From: DATCDE01 sp038252405
GTDB taxonomy: Bacteria; Actinomycetota; Actinomycetes; Prado026
DNA: 27,797 nucleotides
Assembly: GCA_038252405.1 (NCBI GenBank)
Contig: JBBSAJ010000033.1
Coordinates: 1 to 27,797, forward strand
Reading direction: 5' to 3'
Shown: positions 1 to 8,278 of the stretch, one piece after another
Position numbering within the stretch: position 1 is the first letter of the stretch
Layout of the letters: the number at the start of each line of letters is the position of its first letter
Notes under the pieces: generated by a model
What the model was told of the DNA's origin: nothing
What the model saw: only the letters and a program-made list of their open reading frames with translations
The model's database searches: none
Program-made: the position numbers and the translations under genes

Positions 1-947
1 CCCGGTGGCTGCTGGGGGCCGAGGTGTTGCGCTCCCCCCCCGCGGTTCCTGGCACCTGGGCTGCCTGGGCGACCCTGGGCCCTGCAACGAGGGGAGGGGG
101 GAGGGCCGAGGGGGACGCCGTGGTCGCGGCGGCGGCCCGGCAGTCGCAGGCTCCGGCCGCCGTGCGCGCCCCCGACGTCCAGCTGGCCTTCGACCTCGGC
201 CCCGGGGACGGCGTGCCCGCTCCGTCCGGCCTGCCGGAGATGACCGGGGCGGAGCGGGTCCGGGCCGAGCTGGACGTGCTGGGACTGGACGCCAGCCGGC
301 ACGTCGTCGACTTCTACGCCCCGTTCCTCGACGCCCTCGGGGTGACCCGCTCACGTGAGCTGCTGCAGCGCCGAAGCCAGGCCGAGGTGCTCGTCGCCGG
401 GGTCAAGGTCGCCACCCAGACCCCGCCGATCCGCTCCGGCCGGCGGGTCGTCTTCCTCACCCTGGACGATTCCACCGGGCCGGTCGACGTCACCTTCTTC
501 GAGGACGCCCAGGGTCCTTATGCCGCCACGGTCTTCCACTCCTGGCTGCTCGTCGTCCGGGGGGTCGTGCGGCGCACCGGACCGCGCGGGGTCTCGGTCC
601 GGGCCACTGGCGCCTGGGAGCTCACCGGGTTGTTCCAGGTCTACGAGGTCGGTGGCCTCGAGGCGGTCTGGACGGCGATGGCGGACCCCGCGACCGATCC
701 GGCGATGACGGCGGAGGCCGCCGCCGGGGCTGCGGAGTCCCGCTCCACCCGGCCGGTCGTGGCCCGGGTCCCCGACGGCGACCGGCCACTCACCGCGGGG
801 GGCATGGGCCAGCGACGGGTGCTCGTGCACCCGAGCGGGTTCCGGCAGTCGCCGTACGCCGACGTCGGCACGCCCGGCGACGACGTCAAGAGGGGTACCC
901 CGCCGCGCAAGCTGTGGCACGCCAGCCCCGGAAGCTCGGGCCAGTGA
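1..947 (+). CDS. dnaE2: Error-prone DNA polymerase III alpha subunit, C-terminal part (5' truncated by window edge)
   Basis: This is the C-terminal third or less of a DnaE2/ImuC-type translesion polymerase. The reading frame is open from base 3 with no stop, so the true start lies outside the window. The visible part holds a helix-hairpin-like segment (LGLDASRHVVDFYAPFLDAL), then an OB-fold domain around VLVAGVKVATQTPPIRSGRR and FLTLDDSTGPVDVTFFED. It ends in a tail containing RVLVHPSGFRQSPYADV and PRKLWHASPGSSG, which I recognise as the usual DnaE2 ending. The polymerase active-site domain (PHP plus palm) is not in the window. In the family this enzyme carries out SOS mutagenesis together with ImuA'/ImuB. 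Here the next gene on the same strand is dinB, 46 bp downstream, so both may be expressed together. I see no LexA box in the window. Replicative DnaE1 is less likely because of the tail. Confidence 0.9.
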   Translation, partial: RWLLGAEVLRSPPAVPGTWAAWATLGPATRGGGRAEGDAVVAAAARQSQAPAAVRAPDVQLAFDLGPGDGVPAPSGLPEMTGAERVRAELDVLGLDASRHVVDFYAPFLDALGVTRSRELLQRRSQAEVLVAGVKVATQTPPIRSGRRVVFLTLDDSTGPVDVTFFEDAQGPYAATVFHSWLLVVRGVVRRTGPRGVSVRATGAWELTGLFQVYEVGGLEAVWTAMADPATDPAMTAEAAAGAAESRSTRPVVARVPDGDRPLTAGGMGQRRVLVHPSGFRQSPYADVGTPGDDVKRGTPPRKLWHASPGSSGQ

Positions 948-993
948 GCGCGCGCTACCCGCGGCTGTCGGACCGGCCGGGCAGGATGGTCCG

Positions 994-2274
994 GTGAGCC
1001 GCAGCCAGCTGAACCGGCCGGCGTCCCCGCAGCGGGCGGTCGACGGCGTCCCGGGCGGCCCCGGCGCCCCGGTCGACGACACCGGCTGCACGGTGCTCCA
1101 CGTCGACATGGACGCCTTCTACGCGTCGGTCTCGCTGCTGCGGCACCCCGAGTTCGTGGGCACCCCGGTGATCATCGGTGGGCACGGCAACCGGGGGGTG
1201 GTGCTCACTGCCAGCTACGAGGCGCGGGCCTTCGGCGTCCACTCGGCGATGCCGATGACCCGGGCCCGGCGGCTGTGCCCGCACGCGACCGTGCTCGAGC
1301 CGGACCACCACGAGTACGACCGGGTGTCGTCCAACGTGATGGAGATCTTCGCCTCGGTCACCCCGCTCGTCGAGCCGCTGTCGCTGGACGAGGCGTTCCT
1401 CGACGTGTCCGGGTCGGTGCGCCGGCTCGGGTCCCCGGTGCACATCGGCGAGCTGATCCGGGCCCGGGTCCACGACGAGCAGGGGATCACCTGCTCGGTC
1501 GGGGTCGCCAGCACCAAGTTCGTGGCCAAGCTGGCCTCCACCCGGGCCAAGCCGGATGGCCTGCTCGTCGTCCCGCGCGACCAGGTGGTGGCGTTCCTGC
1601 ACCCGCTGCCGGTCGGCGCGCTGTGGGGGGTGGGGGAGAAGACCGAGGAACAGCTGACCCGGCTGGGGCTGCGCACGGTCGGGGACCTCGCCCGGACGCC
1701 GGAGGCCACCGTGCAGCGGGCCCTCGGTCCGGCGCTGGGCGCCCACCTGGCTGCACTGGCCTGGGGACGCGACGAGCGTTCGGTGGTGCCCCGCGAGCCG
1801 GACAAGTCGATCGGCGCGGAGGAGACCTTCGGCACCGACGTGGACGACCCGCGGGTGATCCGCCGCGAGCTGCTGCGGCTGTCGGAGAAGGTGGCGGCCC
1901 GGGTCCGGGCGGGGGGCTACCGGGGTCGCACCGTGTCGATCAAGGTGCGGTTCGCCGACTTCACCACGATCACCCGCTCGCGCACGCTGCGCGAGCCCAC
2001 CGACGTCGCCCAGCAGGTCTACGCCGTGGCCGGGCAGCTGTACGACGCGCTGGGCCTGCAGCGGGCCCGGCTGCGGCTGGTCGGCGTCCGGCTGGAGGGG
2101 CTGGTGGATGCCGACGAGGTCGCCGAGCAGCTGCTGCTGGACGCACCGGAACGGGGCTGGCGGGAGGCCGAGCAGGCCGTCGACCGGGCCGCCCAGCGGT
2201 TCGGGTCGGGAGCCGTGCGGCCGGCCGCGCTCGTCGCCCGGGACCCCGACAGTCCCGGGAACTCCGGACCTTAG
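994..2274 (+). CDS. dinB: DNA polymerase IV (Y-family translesion polymerase)
   Basis: The 426-residue protein has the Y-family catalytic signatures. VDMDAFYASV sits at residues 37-46, with metal-binding D38 and D40. SLDEAF lies at 130-135 with D132 and E133, and CSVGVASTKFVAKLAS follows. After the palm come a helix-hairpin-helix region (WGVGEKTEEQLTRLGL) and the little-finger domain. It copies past damaged template bases with low fidelity. A QLLLDA stretch at about 379-384 resembles a sliding-clamp binding motif, but its position about 48 residues from the C-terminus makes that uncertain. The GTG start is supported by AGGA 7 nt upstream. It leaves about 33 Pro/Gly-rich residues before the core, so a later start is possible. 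The gene follows dnaE2 by 46 bp on the same strand, making a small translesion-synthesis block beside the division cluster. Confidence 0.95.
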   Translation: MSRSQLNRPASPQRAVDGVPGGPGAPVDDTGCTVLHVDMDAFYASVSLLRHPEFVGTPVIIGGHGNRGVVLTASYEARAFGVHSAMPMTRARRLCPHATVLEPDHHEYDRVSSNVMEIFASVTPLVEPLSLDEAFLDVSGSVRRLGSPVHIGELIRARVHDEQGITCSVGVASTKFVAKLASTRAKPDGLLVVPRDQVVAFLHPLPVGALWGVGEKTEEQLTRLGLRTVGDLARTPEATVQRALGPALGAHLAALAWGRDERSVVPREPDKSIGAEETFGTDVDDPRVIRRELLRLSEKVAARVRAGGYRGRTVSIKVRFADFTTITRSRTLREPTDVAQQVYAVAGQLYDALGLQRARLRLVGVRLEGLVDADEVAEQLLLDAPERGWREAEQAVDRAAQRFGSGAVRPAALVARDPDSPGNSGP

Positions 2275-2295
2275 TCACCCGTTTCTACAGTCGGG

Positions 2296-2324
2296 TTTCC
2301 ACATGGCCGATGGCTGCTTATGCT
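2296..2324 (+). promoter_or_regulatory. Probable promoter of the DUF3040 gene
   Basis: TTTCCA (2296-2301) and TATGCT (2319-2324) are separated by exactly 17 bp, each matching 4 of 6 consensus bases of a housekeeping promoter. The element lies just after the dinB stop and 45 bp before the DUF3040 start, in an AT-richer patch. This is inference from motif and spacing only. Confidence 0.4.
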
Positions 2325-2368
2325 TGACGTCAACGGGTGACCCCGTGATGAGCCCGCGAGGAGGAGCC

Positions 2369-2773
2369 GTGCCGCTCTCCGAGCACGAGCAACGACTGCT
2401 CGAGCAGATGGAGCGGGCGCTGTACGCCGAGGACCCGAAGTTCGCGACAGCGCTCCGCGGATCTGATCTGCGCCGGCACTTCCGGCGCCGGATCCTGCTC
2501 GGCGCCGTCGGTCTGCTCGTCGGTATCGGGCTGCTGCTCGTCGGGGTCGTCAGCAAGGTGGTTGTGGTCAGCGTGCTGGGCTTCCTGGTGATGCTCGGCG
2601 CGGCACTGTGGGCGGCCACCAGCTGGCGACGGATGCCGGCGGTGGGAGACCTCGGTGTCGCCTCGGCCCCGGGGGTCGACTCGGGCCGCAGGAGCGGCAA
2701 GGCGGCCAAGCCCAAGGTGATGGACCGCTTCGAGGAGCGGTGGCGTCGCCGCCGCGAGGAGGACGGCCGCTAG
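2369..2773 (+). CDS. DUF3040 small membrane protein
   Basis: This 134-residue protein starts PLSEHEQRLLEQMERALYAE, the N-terminal signature of DUF3040, an actinobacterial family of unknown function. A basic patch (RRHFRRR) precedes two hydrophobic segments, about residues 36-54 (LLGAVGLLVGIGLLLVGVV) and 58-75, so it is a two-span hairpin membrane protein. The C-terminal tail is highly charged (VMDRFEERWRRRREED) and probably cytoplasmic. I chose GTG at 2369 because AGGAGG lies just upstream at 2359-2364. In-frame starts at 2345 and 2348 lack such a site and would put the ribosome-binding site inside the gene. In my recollection this family is often found between dinB and the division cluster in actinobacteria. 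The function is unknown, but the location fits a cell-envelope role. Confidence 0.85.
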   Translation: MPLSEHEQRLLEQMERALYAEDPKFATALRGSDLRRHFRRRILLGAVGLLVGIGLLLVGVVSKVVVVSVLGFLVMLGAALWAATSWRRMPAVGDLGVASAPGVDSGRRSGKAAKPKVMDRFEERWRRRREEDGR

Positions 2774-2777
2774 CTCG

Positions 2778-2816
2778 ACCAGTTCCCCGCCAGTCCTCCA
2801 CCAGTTCCCCGCCAGT
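2778..2816. repeat. 17-bp direct repeat between convergent genes
   Basis: ACCAGTTCCCCGCCAGT occurs exactly twice, at 2778-2794 and 2800-2816 (22-bp period). It lies in the 79-bp gap between the stop of the DUF3040 gene and the stop of the transglutaminase gene. A looser CCCGTC/GTCAGT repeat follows up to 2855. No clear hairpin with a T-tract is visible, so no intrinsic terminator can be called for either gene. Confidence 0.8.
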
Positions 2817-2852
2817 TCCCGCAGCCCCGTCAGTCAGTCCCGTCCGGTCCCG

Positions 2853-5192
2853 TCAGCTGCCCGGGAGGGCGCGGCGGAGGGTGGCCCAGCCCGAGTCCAG
2901 CCAGTCCAGGACGTCGGCCACCCGGGCGGCTCCGGCGCTGAGCACGGTGCTCGGCAGCAGCCGGGCCCGCCAGCGCCCAGCCCGGCCCGCGGCCCGCTCC
3001 AGCTCGGCCAGCACGGTGCGGGTGTCGGCCACCACGTGGTCGATCGGGCCCGGCGTGCGCGCGTAGCGGCACCGCTCCACCGAGAGGGCCAGCCGGCCGG
3101 CCGCCTCGGCGGACCCGGGCAGCTCGGTGCCCAGCCGCTGCGCGGTCTGCCGCGGGGTCTCCACGCCCGACCAGGGCCGCCCCAGGTCGCCCGCGCTGTC
3201 GGCCAGCTCGCGCCAGGCCGCCTGCACCCCGCGGACCGGGTCGGCCCCGCCGGCCAGGCCCAGCCGACGGGTCCGGCGGCGCCACCGGACCAGCGCGGGG
3301 CCGGCCAGTGCGACGACGACGAGCAGGCCGATGACCACCAGGTGCCAGGGCACTGACCGGGGCGTGGTCGGCGCGGCGGTCGCGCCGCGGTCCGCCTCGT
3401 TGAGCCGGTTCAGCCGTGGGTCCGTCTGGTTGTTCTGGGGGGTGGTGGGACCGTTCGAGGGGGTGGCGCCGGGGGTCGTGGTCGCGCTGCCGGTGGCCGG
3501 GGCGTAGCTCGGCGTCCCGACGCCGGCCGGTCCGGGAGTCGGCTCGAACCGGACCCAGCCCACGCCTTGGAAGTACACCTCGGGCCAGGCGTGCGCGTTG
3601 GTCCGCGAGACGGTCCAGGTCCCGTCGGCGGCCTTGGTCCCGTGCGTGAAGCCCACGTTGACACGGGTGGGCAGGCCGAGCAGCCGCGCCATCACCGCAA
3701 AGGTGCTCGCGAACTGCTGGCAGAAGCCCACCTTGTTGGTCAGGAAGGCGGCGATCGGCGAGCCCGTGTACGGAGGGATCCGGGTGGAGTAGGTGAACTG
3801 CTTGCTCAGGAAGTACTGCTGCAGCGCGAGCGCCTTGTCGTACTCGGTGGTCGCGTTGGCGGTCACCTGACGGGCGGTCTGCGCCACGATGTCCGGCAGC
3901 GGCTGGTCCGGAAGCTGGGTGTACCGGCCCACCAGGTCGGCCGGGGCCGCCCCGGCCGCCCGCAGCTGGGCCGCGGTCGGCTGCAGCCGCAGGCTGGCCA
4001 CCTGGTAGCTGGTGCCGAGGCTGTCGCCCCGCAGCGCGAAGACGTTGCGGGTGGGTTCGTCGTAGGCCCAGCTCCCCTTCAGCTTGCTGATCTTCACGGT
4101 CGGGTAGGGCAGCGGCAGCCAGGTCTGCTGCAGCGCTGTGATCTTGATGTCGGTGCGCACGTCGCTGCGGACGACGCCGGAGCCCAGGCCGGGCGCGGTC
4201 GGCTGCGGGTCGGTGGCCGCGCCGGCCGAGTGCAGCACCGCCGGCGTCCAGGTGGTGCCGTCGAAGGTGTCGAGGGTGACCATCCGCAGGTAGTCGGGGT
4301 CCGGGTGGTCGGCGGTGTAGGTGAGCACCTCGGAGTCCGTGGGGGACTCCAGCTCGGCCTGGAGGGACACGAAGGGGTTCACGGTCAGCACGGTGCGACC
4401 GCTCCCGGCACCCACTCCGCTGCCACCGCCGCGGCCGAAGACGCCCTCGTCCAGGCCGGGCACCAGCCACGGCACCAGCAGGGCGATGCCCAGTGCGGCC
4501 GCCCCGATCCGGCGCCCCACCATGCCCAGCGGCTCCGGTGGCAGCCGGGTGTCGTGCCCGGCCGGCGGCTCGACCTCGTTCCGCAGCTCGGTGTGCCGAC
4601 GGCCGAGCGCCCGCCCCCAGCCCAGGATCCGGTCGTTGCCCTCGGTGAGCATGAGGGCCAGCCAGCCGAGCGCGGCGACCGCGAACAGCACCCACGGCAC
4701 GCCGTGCCGGACCACGGCCACCGGTACCGCGTAGAGCGCGAACAGCGGCAGGCCGGCCAGCGCCGCGTTGCGGTAGGTCACCGCGAGGGTGTCCACCGCG
4801 AGCGCGACCAGCCCGACTCCCGCGGCCGTGAGCAGCACCACGCCGCTCTGGGTGGGCACCGGCGGGGCGTACCCGTTGACGACCGTGGTCCCGGCGCGCA
4901 CCAGCTCGGCGAACCGGTCCCACGCCGCCGGCCCGGGGAACAGCCGCCAGACCGCGACGTCCCTGGCGTACAGCCAGGTGAGGTACAGGCCCAGGACCAG
5001 CAGCCCGGCCAGCGGCACCGCGGGGCGCAGCAGCCCGAACCGGCGGCCCAGCGCACTGCCGGCCGCGGCGGTGACCACGGCCACCGCGGTCGGCCAGAAC
5101 CACAGCCCGCCGGCGAACACCGGCCCCAGGGACATCGCCGCGAGGACCGTGGCCAGGGCCGCGACCGAGGTGAGCTTGAGCCGGGCGCTCAT
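2853..5192 (-). CDS. Membrane transglutaminase-like protein, TgpA type with C-terminal DUF4129
   Basis: The protein is 779 residues starting MSARLKLTSV. The N-terminal part to about residue 220 holds about six hydrophobic segments (DUF3488/TgpA N-terminal type). A long extracytoplasmic region follows, then a transglutaminase-like core. Its catalytic Cys is C491 in VGFCQQFAS, the His is H534 in NAHAWPEVYF, and the acidic residue is E550 in RFEPTPG. A further transmembrane helix (HLVVIGLLVVVALAGPALV) is followed by a cytoplasmic DUF4129-like tail (VQAAWRELADSAGDLGRPW). The family is linked to envelope or protein crosslinking or processing; the substrate is unknown. The start overlaps the stop of the DUF58 gene by 4 nt (ATGA), which decides it against a longer in-frame reading from 5366. 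It is the last gene of the fetA-fetB-moxR-DUF58-tgpA block. Confidence 0.93.
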   Translation of the reverse strand: MSARLKLTSVAALATVLAAMSLGPVFAGGLWFWPTAVAVVTAAAGSALGRRFGLLRPAVPLAGLLVLGLYLTWLYARDVAVWRLFPGPAAWDRFAELVRAGTTVVNGYAPPVPTQSGVVLLTAAGVGLVALAVDTLAVTYRNAALAGLPLFALYAVPVAVVRHGVPWVLFAVAALGWLALMLTEGNDRILGWGRALGRRHTELRNEVEPPAGHDTRLPPEPLGMVGRRIGAAALGIALLVPWLVPGLDEGVFGRGGGSGVGAGSGRTVLTVNPFVSLQAELESPTDSEVLTYTADHPDPDYLRMVTLDTFDGTTWTPAVLHSAGAATDPQPTAPGLGSGVVRSDVRTDIKITALQQTWLPLPYPTVKISKLKGSWAYDEPTRNVFALRGDSLGTSYQVASLRLQPTAAQLRAAGAAPADLVGRYTQLPDQPLPDIVAQTARQVTANATTEYDKALALQQYFLSKQFTYSTRIPPYTGSPIAAFLTNKVGFCQQFASTFAVMARLLGLPTRVNVGFTHGTKAADGTWTVSRTNAHAWPEVYFQGVGWVRFEPTPGPAGVGTPSYAPATGSATTTPGATPSNGPTTPQNNQTDPRLNRLNEADRGATAAPTTPRSVPWHLVVIGLLVVVALAGPALVRWRRRTRRLGLAGGADPVRGVQAAWRELADSAGDLGRPWSGVETPRQTAQRLGTELPGSAEAAGRLALSVERCRYARTPGPIDHVVADTRTVLAELERAAGRAGRWRARLLPSTVLSAGAARVADVLDWLDSGWATLRRALPGS

Positions 5193-6469
5193 CGGGCGGC
5201 CAGCGTGTCGTAGGACGTGTGGCCGGCCAGCGGCCACACCGAGGCCAGGGTCTCCCCGGCGCGCAGCGGGACCACCCGCCAGCCCGCGGCGCGCAGCACC
5301 GTGGCGACGTCCTCGGACCGGGCGGGGGCAGGGGCAGGGGCGCCGCCGGACAGCTTCGACTGCCACGAGGCGACGTCGAGGACGACGGCCACGGCCCGTC
5401 CGGCGCCGTGGCGGTACCGGACCAGCTCGGACGCCTCGTCCGGGCTCATCGCTCCGAGCACCGCCACGGTGAGGCCGTCTCCGGCGTGCCGCAGGGCGGC
5501 CGCCGCCGGTCGCAGCGAGGCGTTGTGCGAGGTCTCGACCACGGCCAGCCCGTCCAGCAGCAGGTCCTCCTGGGCGGCCGTCGGGTCCTCCCGAGCCGCG
5601 CCGTCCAGCCGGGTCCCGGTGTCCGTGACCAGGTGCACCGAGAAGCCGCCGTGGCCCAGGTGGGCGCCGATCGACGCGGCCGCGGAGACGGCCGCCTCGA
5701 ACGACGACCCCAGCCCCTCGCCGCGGTGCGCGGCGGCCCGGGTGTCGAGCAGCAGCACCGCCCGGCTCTCCCAGGGCTGTTCCTCACGGCGCACCATGAG
5801 CTCGCCGACCTTGGCCGTGGACCGCCAGTGCACCCGGCGCAGGTCGTCGCCCTGGCGGTACTCGCGGGTCGCGACGTCGTCCTCCCCGGCCGCAGCCAGC
5901 GACCGGGCCCGGCTCTCCCCGGTGCCGGACCACTCGCCGCCGACGGCGACCGACGGCAGCGGCTCCACCACGGGGGTCACCACGAAGGTGTCGCGGGAGG
6001 AGAAGGCGCGCACCAGCTCGCACATGCCGAACGGGTCCCGCAGCCGGATGCTCAGCGGGCCCAGGGTGAACACGCCGCGGACCTCGGAGCGCACCGGGTA
6101 GTCGACCTCGCGGGTGCCGAGCGGCTCGACCCGGTCCAGCACGAACCGGGGGCGCGCGCCGAGCACGTAGGGGATCCGGTCCTCGACCAGCAGCAGGCCG
6201 GTGGGCAGCCGGGAGACGTTCTCCAGTCGCAGCACCACGTGGGCGTCCTGTCCCGCGGCGACGCGGGCGGGGGCCAGCCGCCGGCTGCTGGTCAGCCGGT
6301 AGCGGGTGCGCACCACGGTGGCGGCGCTGAGCAGCGGCAGCACCAGGACGAGCAGCGCCACCCGCAGCAGGTCACGCTGGCCGAAGGCGACGGCGGACAG
6401 CGTGGCCGCACCACCGGCCCCCACGAACGCGCGGCCGCGGGTGGTCAGGCCTCGGAGGGATTCGCGCAC
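5189..6469 (-). CDS. DUF58 domain protein
   Basis: The protein is 426 residues with a GTG start. Residues of about 13-48 form two hydrophobic segments (AGGAATLSAVAFGQ, LLRVALLVLVLPLLSAATVV). A beta-rich region follows, with DPFGMCELVRAF. The DUF58 signature REYRQGDDLRRVHWRSTAK comes next, then a von Willebrand-A-like fold beginning RAVLLLDTRAA. DUF58 proteins pair with MoxR ATPases and transglutaminase-like proteins in a conserved but poorly understood envelope-linked module. The ATPase presumably remodels a target held by the vWA-like domain. The gene starts 4 nt after the moxR stop and overlaps the transglutaminase gene by 4 nt, so the three are almost certainly co-translated. The role here is inferred from family and context. 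Confidence 0.93.
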   Translation of the reverse strand: MRESLRGLTTRGRAFVGAGGAATLSAVAFGQRDLLRVALLVLVLPLLSAATVVRTRYRLTSSRRLAPARVAAGQDAHVVLRLENVSRLPTGLLLVEDRIPYVLGARPRFVLDRVEPLGTREVDYPVRSEVRGVFTLGPLSIRLRDPFGMCELVRAFSSRDTFVVTPVVEPLPSVAVGGEWSGTGESRARSLAAAGEDDVATREYRQGDDLRRVHWRSTAKVGELMVRREEQPWESRAVLLLDTRAAAHRGEGLGSSFEAAVSAAASIGAHLGHGGFSVHLVTDTGTRLDGAAREDPTAAQEDLLLDGLAVVETSHNASLRPAAAALRHAGDGLTVAVLGAMSPDEASELVRYRHGAGRAVAVVLDVASWQSKLSGGAPAPAPARSEDVATVLRAAGWRVVPLRAGETLASVWPLAGHTSYDTLAAR

Positions 6470-6473
6470 CGGC

Positions 6474-7460
6474 TCAGCCCGGTTCGGGGAGCGGTACCCG
6501 CGCCACGATGTCTGCGACGACCTGCGACGTCGACCGCCGGGCGATCTGGGTCTCGGCCGTGGGGAGCAGCCGGTGGGCGAGCACCGGGACGGCTAGCGCC
6601 TGCAGGTCGTCCGGGGTGACGTAGTCGCGCTCGTCGAGCGCGGCGGCCGCTCTGGCCGCGCGGAGCAGGTGCAGGGTGGCCCGCGGCGACGCGCCCAGCC
6701 GCAGGTCGGGGGAGTTGCGGGTGGCGGTGACCAGCTCGACCGCGTACCGGCGGATCGGGTCGGCCACGTGCACGGTGCGGACGGCGTCGATCAGCTTGCT
6801 CAGCTCGGCGGCGTCGGCCACCGGCGCCAGGTCGTCCAGCGGCTCCCCGGCGCCGTGGCTGTCCAGCATGGCGAGCTCGGCCTCGACGTCCGGGTACCCC
6901 ATGGACACCCGGGCCATGAACCGGTCCCGCTGGGCCTCCGGCAGCGGGTAGGTGCCTTCCATCTCGATCGGGTTCTGGGTGGCGATCACCATGAACGGCG
7001 ACGCCAGCCGGTAGGTGTGGCCGTCGACGGTGACCTGGCGCTCCTCCATCGCCTCGAGCATGGCCGACTGGGTCTTGGGCGACGCCCGGTTGATCTCGTC
7101 GCCCACCACGATGTTGGCGAACACCGCGCCCGGCTTGAACTCGAAGTCACGGGTGTTCTGGTTGAACACCGACACCCCCGTGACGTCGCTGGGCAGCAGG
7201 TCGGGGGTGAACTGGATCCGCCGCACCGTGCAGTCCAGCGACCGGGCCAGCGCCTTGGCCAGCATCGTCTTTCCCACCCCGGGGACGTCCTCGATGAGCA
7301 GGTGGCCCTCAGCCAGGATGACGACGAGGGACAGCCGCACGACGTCGGGCTTGCCGGAGATCACGCTCTCGACGGCGGCGCGGATGCGGGTGGCGGTGCC
7401 AACGACCGCGTCCAGGTCGGCGGAGGCTGCGGGGGCAGTCTGACTGCCGACGACGGACAT
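6474..7460 (-). CDS. MoxR-type AAA+ ATPase
   Basis: The protein is about 328 residues starting MSVVGSQTAP. It has Walker A (DVPGVGKTMLAKAL), Walker B and its extension (VVGDEINRASPKTQSAMLEA), and the MoxR hallmark segments MEERQVTVDGHTY, NPIEMEGTYPLPEAQRDRF and SPRATLHLLRAARA. MoxR ATPases act as chaperone-like remodelling factors, and this one is transcribed with DUF58 and transglutaminase partners. The start is uncertain. ATG 7460 has GGAGGG almost touching it. An in-frame ATG at 7469 would add three residues but has no ribosome-binding site. The frame stays open far upstream into fetB, but that part is not MoxR-like. The 50-bp gap from fetB could carry a promoter, though I cannot point to a convincing one. 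Confidence 0.93.
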   Translation of the reverse strand: MSVVGSQTAPAASADLDAVVGTATRIRAAVESVISGKPDVVRLSLVVILAEGHLLIEDVPGVGKTMLAKALARSLDCTVRRIQFTPDLLPSDVTGVSVFNQNTRDFEFKPGAVFANIVVGDEINRASPKTQSAMLEAMEERQVTVDGHTYRLASPFMVIATQNPIEMEGTYPLPEAQRDRFMARVSMGYPDVEAELAMLDSHGAGEPLDDLAPVADAAELSKLIDAVRTVHVADPIRRYAVELVTATRNSPDLRLGASPRATLHLLRAARAAAALDERDYVTPDDLQALAVPVLAHRLLPTAETQIARRSTSQVVADIVARVPLPEPG

Positions 7461-7510
7461 GCCCTCCATTAGAACCCGTAACCGGCTCGTCCGGCGAGGG
7501 CTGAGCGGGC

Positions 7511-8278
7511 TCAGCCCACCGGGCGCAGCCGCTGGGCGTCGTCGAACAGCGACCGGGCGCCCAGCCTGGCCGTGACCAGGGCGGTGACCGCGCCGGCCGC
7601 GAGCAGCATGTACATGACGACGATCTGGTAGCGGATCGCGGTGAGCGGGTCCACGCCGGCCAGGATCAGCCCGGTCATCGCCCCCGGCAGCGAGATGATG
7701 CCGACCACCTTGGTGGCGAGGATCACCGGCGTCAGCGCGGTGCGCACCGCCTCGCCGGCGTAGCCCTCGATGGCCTGGTCCGCGGTCAGGCCGAGGGACA
7801 GCCGGGCCTCGACCTGCGGCCGCAGGTCGGCCGCCGCGTTGCGCAGCCCGCGCAGCACCAGCGCGGCCACCTGCATGCAGGTCGAGATCACCATGCCGCC
7901 CACCGGCACGACGACCCGTGGCTGGAAGGCGATCACCCCGAGCAGCAGCAGCACCCCCAGCGTGGTCACCGCTCCGACCGCGATGCCCGTGGTGGCGGTG
8001 CGCAGCGCCACGGGCATCCCCTTGGCCCGGCGGGACGCCTCCACCCCGGCCACCACGACCATGCCGGTCAGCCAGGCCAGCGCGCCAAGCAGCCCGGCGT
8101 GGCCGAACAGGAAGGACAGCACGGCGCCAACGGCGAGCAGCTGGACGAAGGCCCGCAGGCCGGCGATGAGGATCTCGCGGGTGATCCCGAGCCGTTGCCA
8201 GCCGGTGATCGCCGCGGCCAGCAGCACGAGCACGACCGACGCGGCCACGCCCACCCAGGTGGGGACCTCGGGACTCAT
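7511..8278 (-). CDS. fetB: FetB-like permease (UPF0014 family, putative iron/metal ABC exporter)
   Basis: The protein is 255 residues, starting MSPEVPTWVGVAASVVLVLL. About seven hydrophobic segments cover nearly the whole length. Family-typical stretches are GLRAFVQLLAVG, TGMVVVAGVEASRRAKG, VPVGGMVISTCMQVAALVL and SLPGAMTGLILAGVDPLTAIRYQIVVMYMLL. UPF0014 members such as E. coli FetB (YbbM) are the membrane part of an ABC exporter tied to iron homeostasis and oxidative-stress resistance. The substrate here is not provable from sequence. The ATG overlaps the fetA stop by 4 nt (ATGA), indicating coupled translation. The gene ends 50 bp before moxR on the same strand, so it may read into the moxR block. 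Confidence 0.9.
   Translation of the reverse strand: MSPEVPTWVGVAASVVLVLLAAAITGWQRLGITREILIAGLRAFVQLLAVGAVLSFLFGHAGLLGALAWLTGMVVVAGVEASRRAKGMPVALRTATTGIAVGAVTTLGVLLLLGVIAFQPRVVVPVGGMVISTCMQVAALVLRGLRNAAADLRPQVEARLSLGLTADQAIEGYAGEAVRTALTPVILATKVVGIISLPGAMTGLILAGVDPLTAIRYQIVVMYMLLAAGAVTALVTARLGARSLFDDAQRLRPVG

Noticed and set aside
2830..5103. Long minus-strand open frame overlapping the transglutaminase gene in another frame
   Set aside because: Rich in Arg, Gly, Pro and Ala without any domain; a by-product of extreme GC in the real gene's codons.
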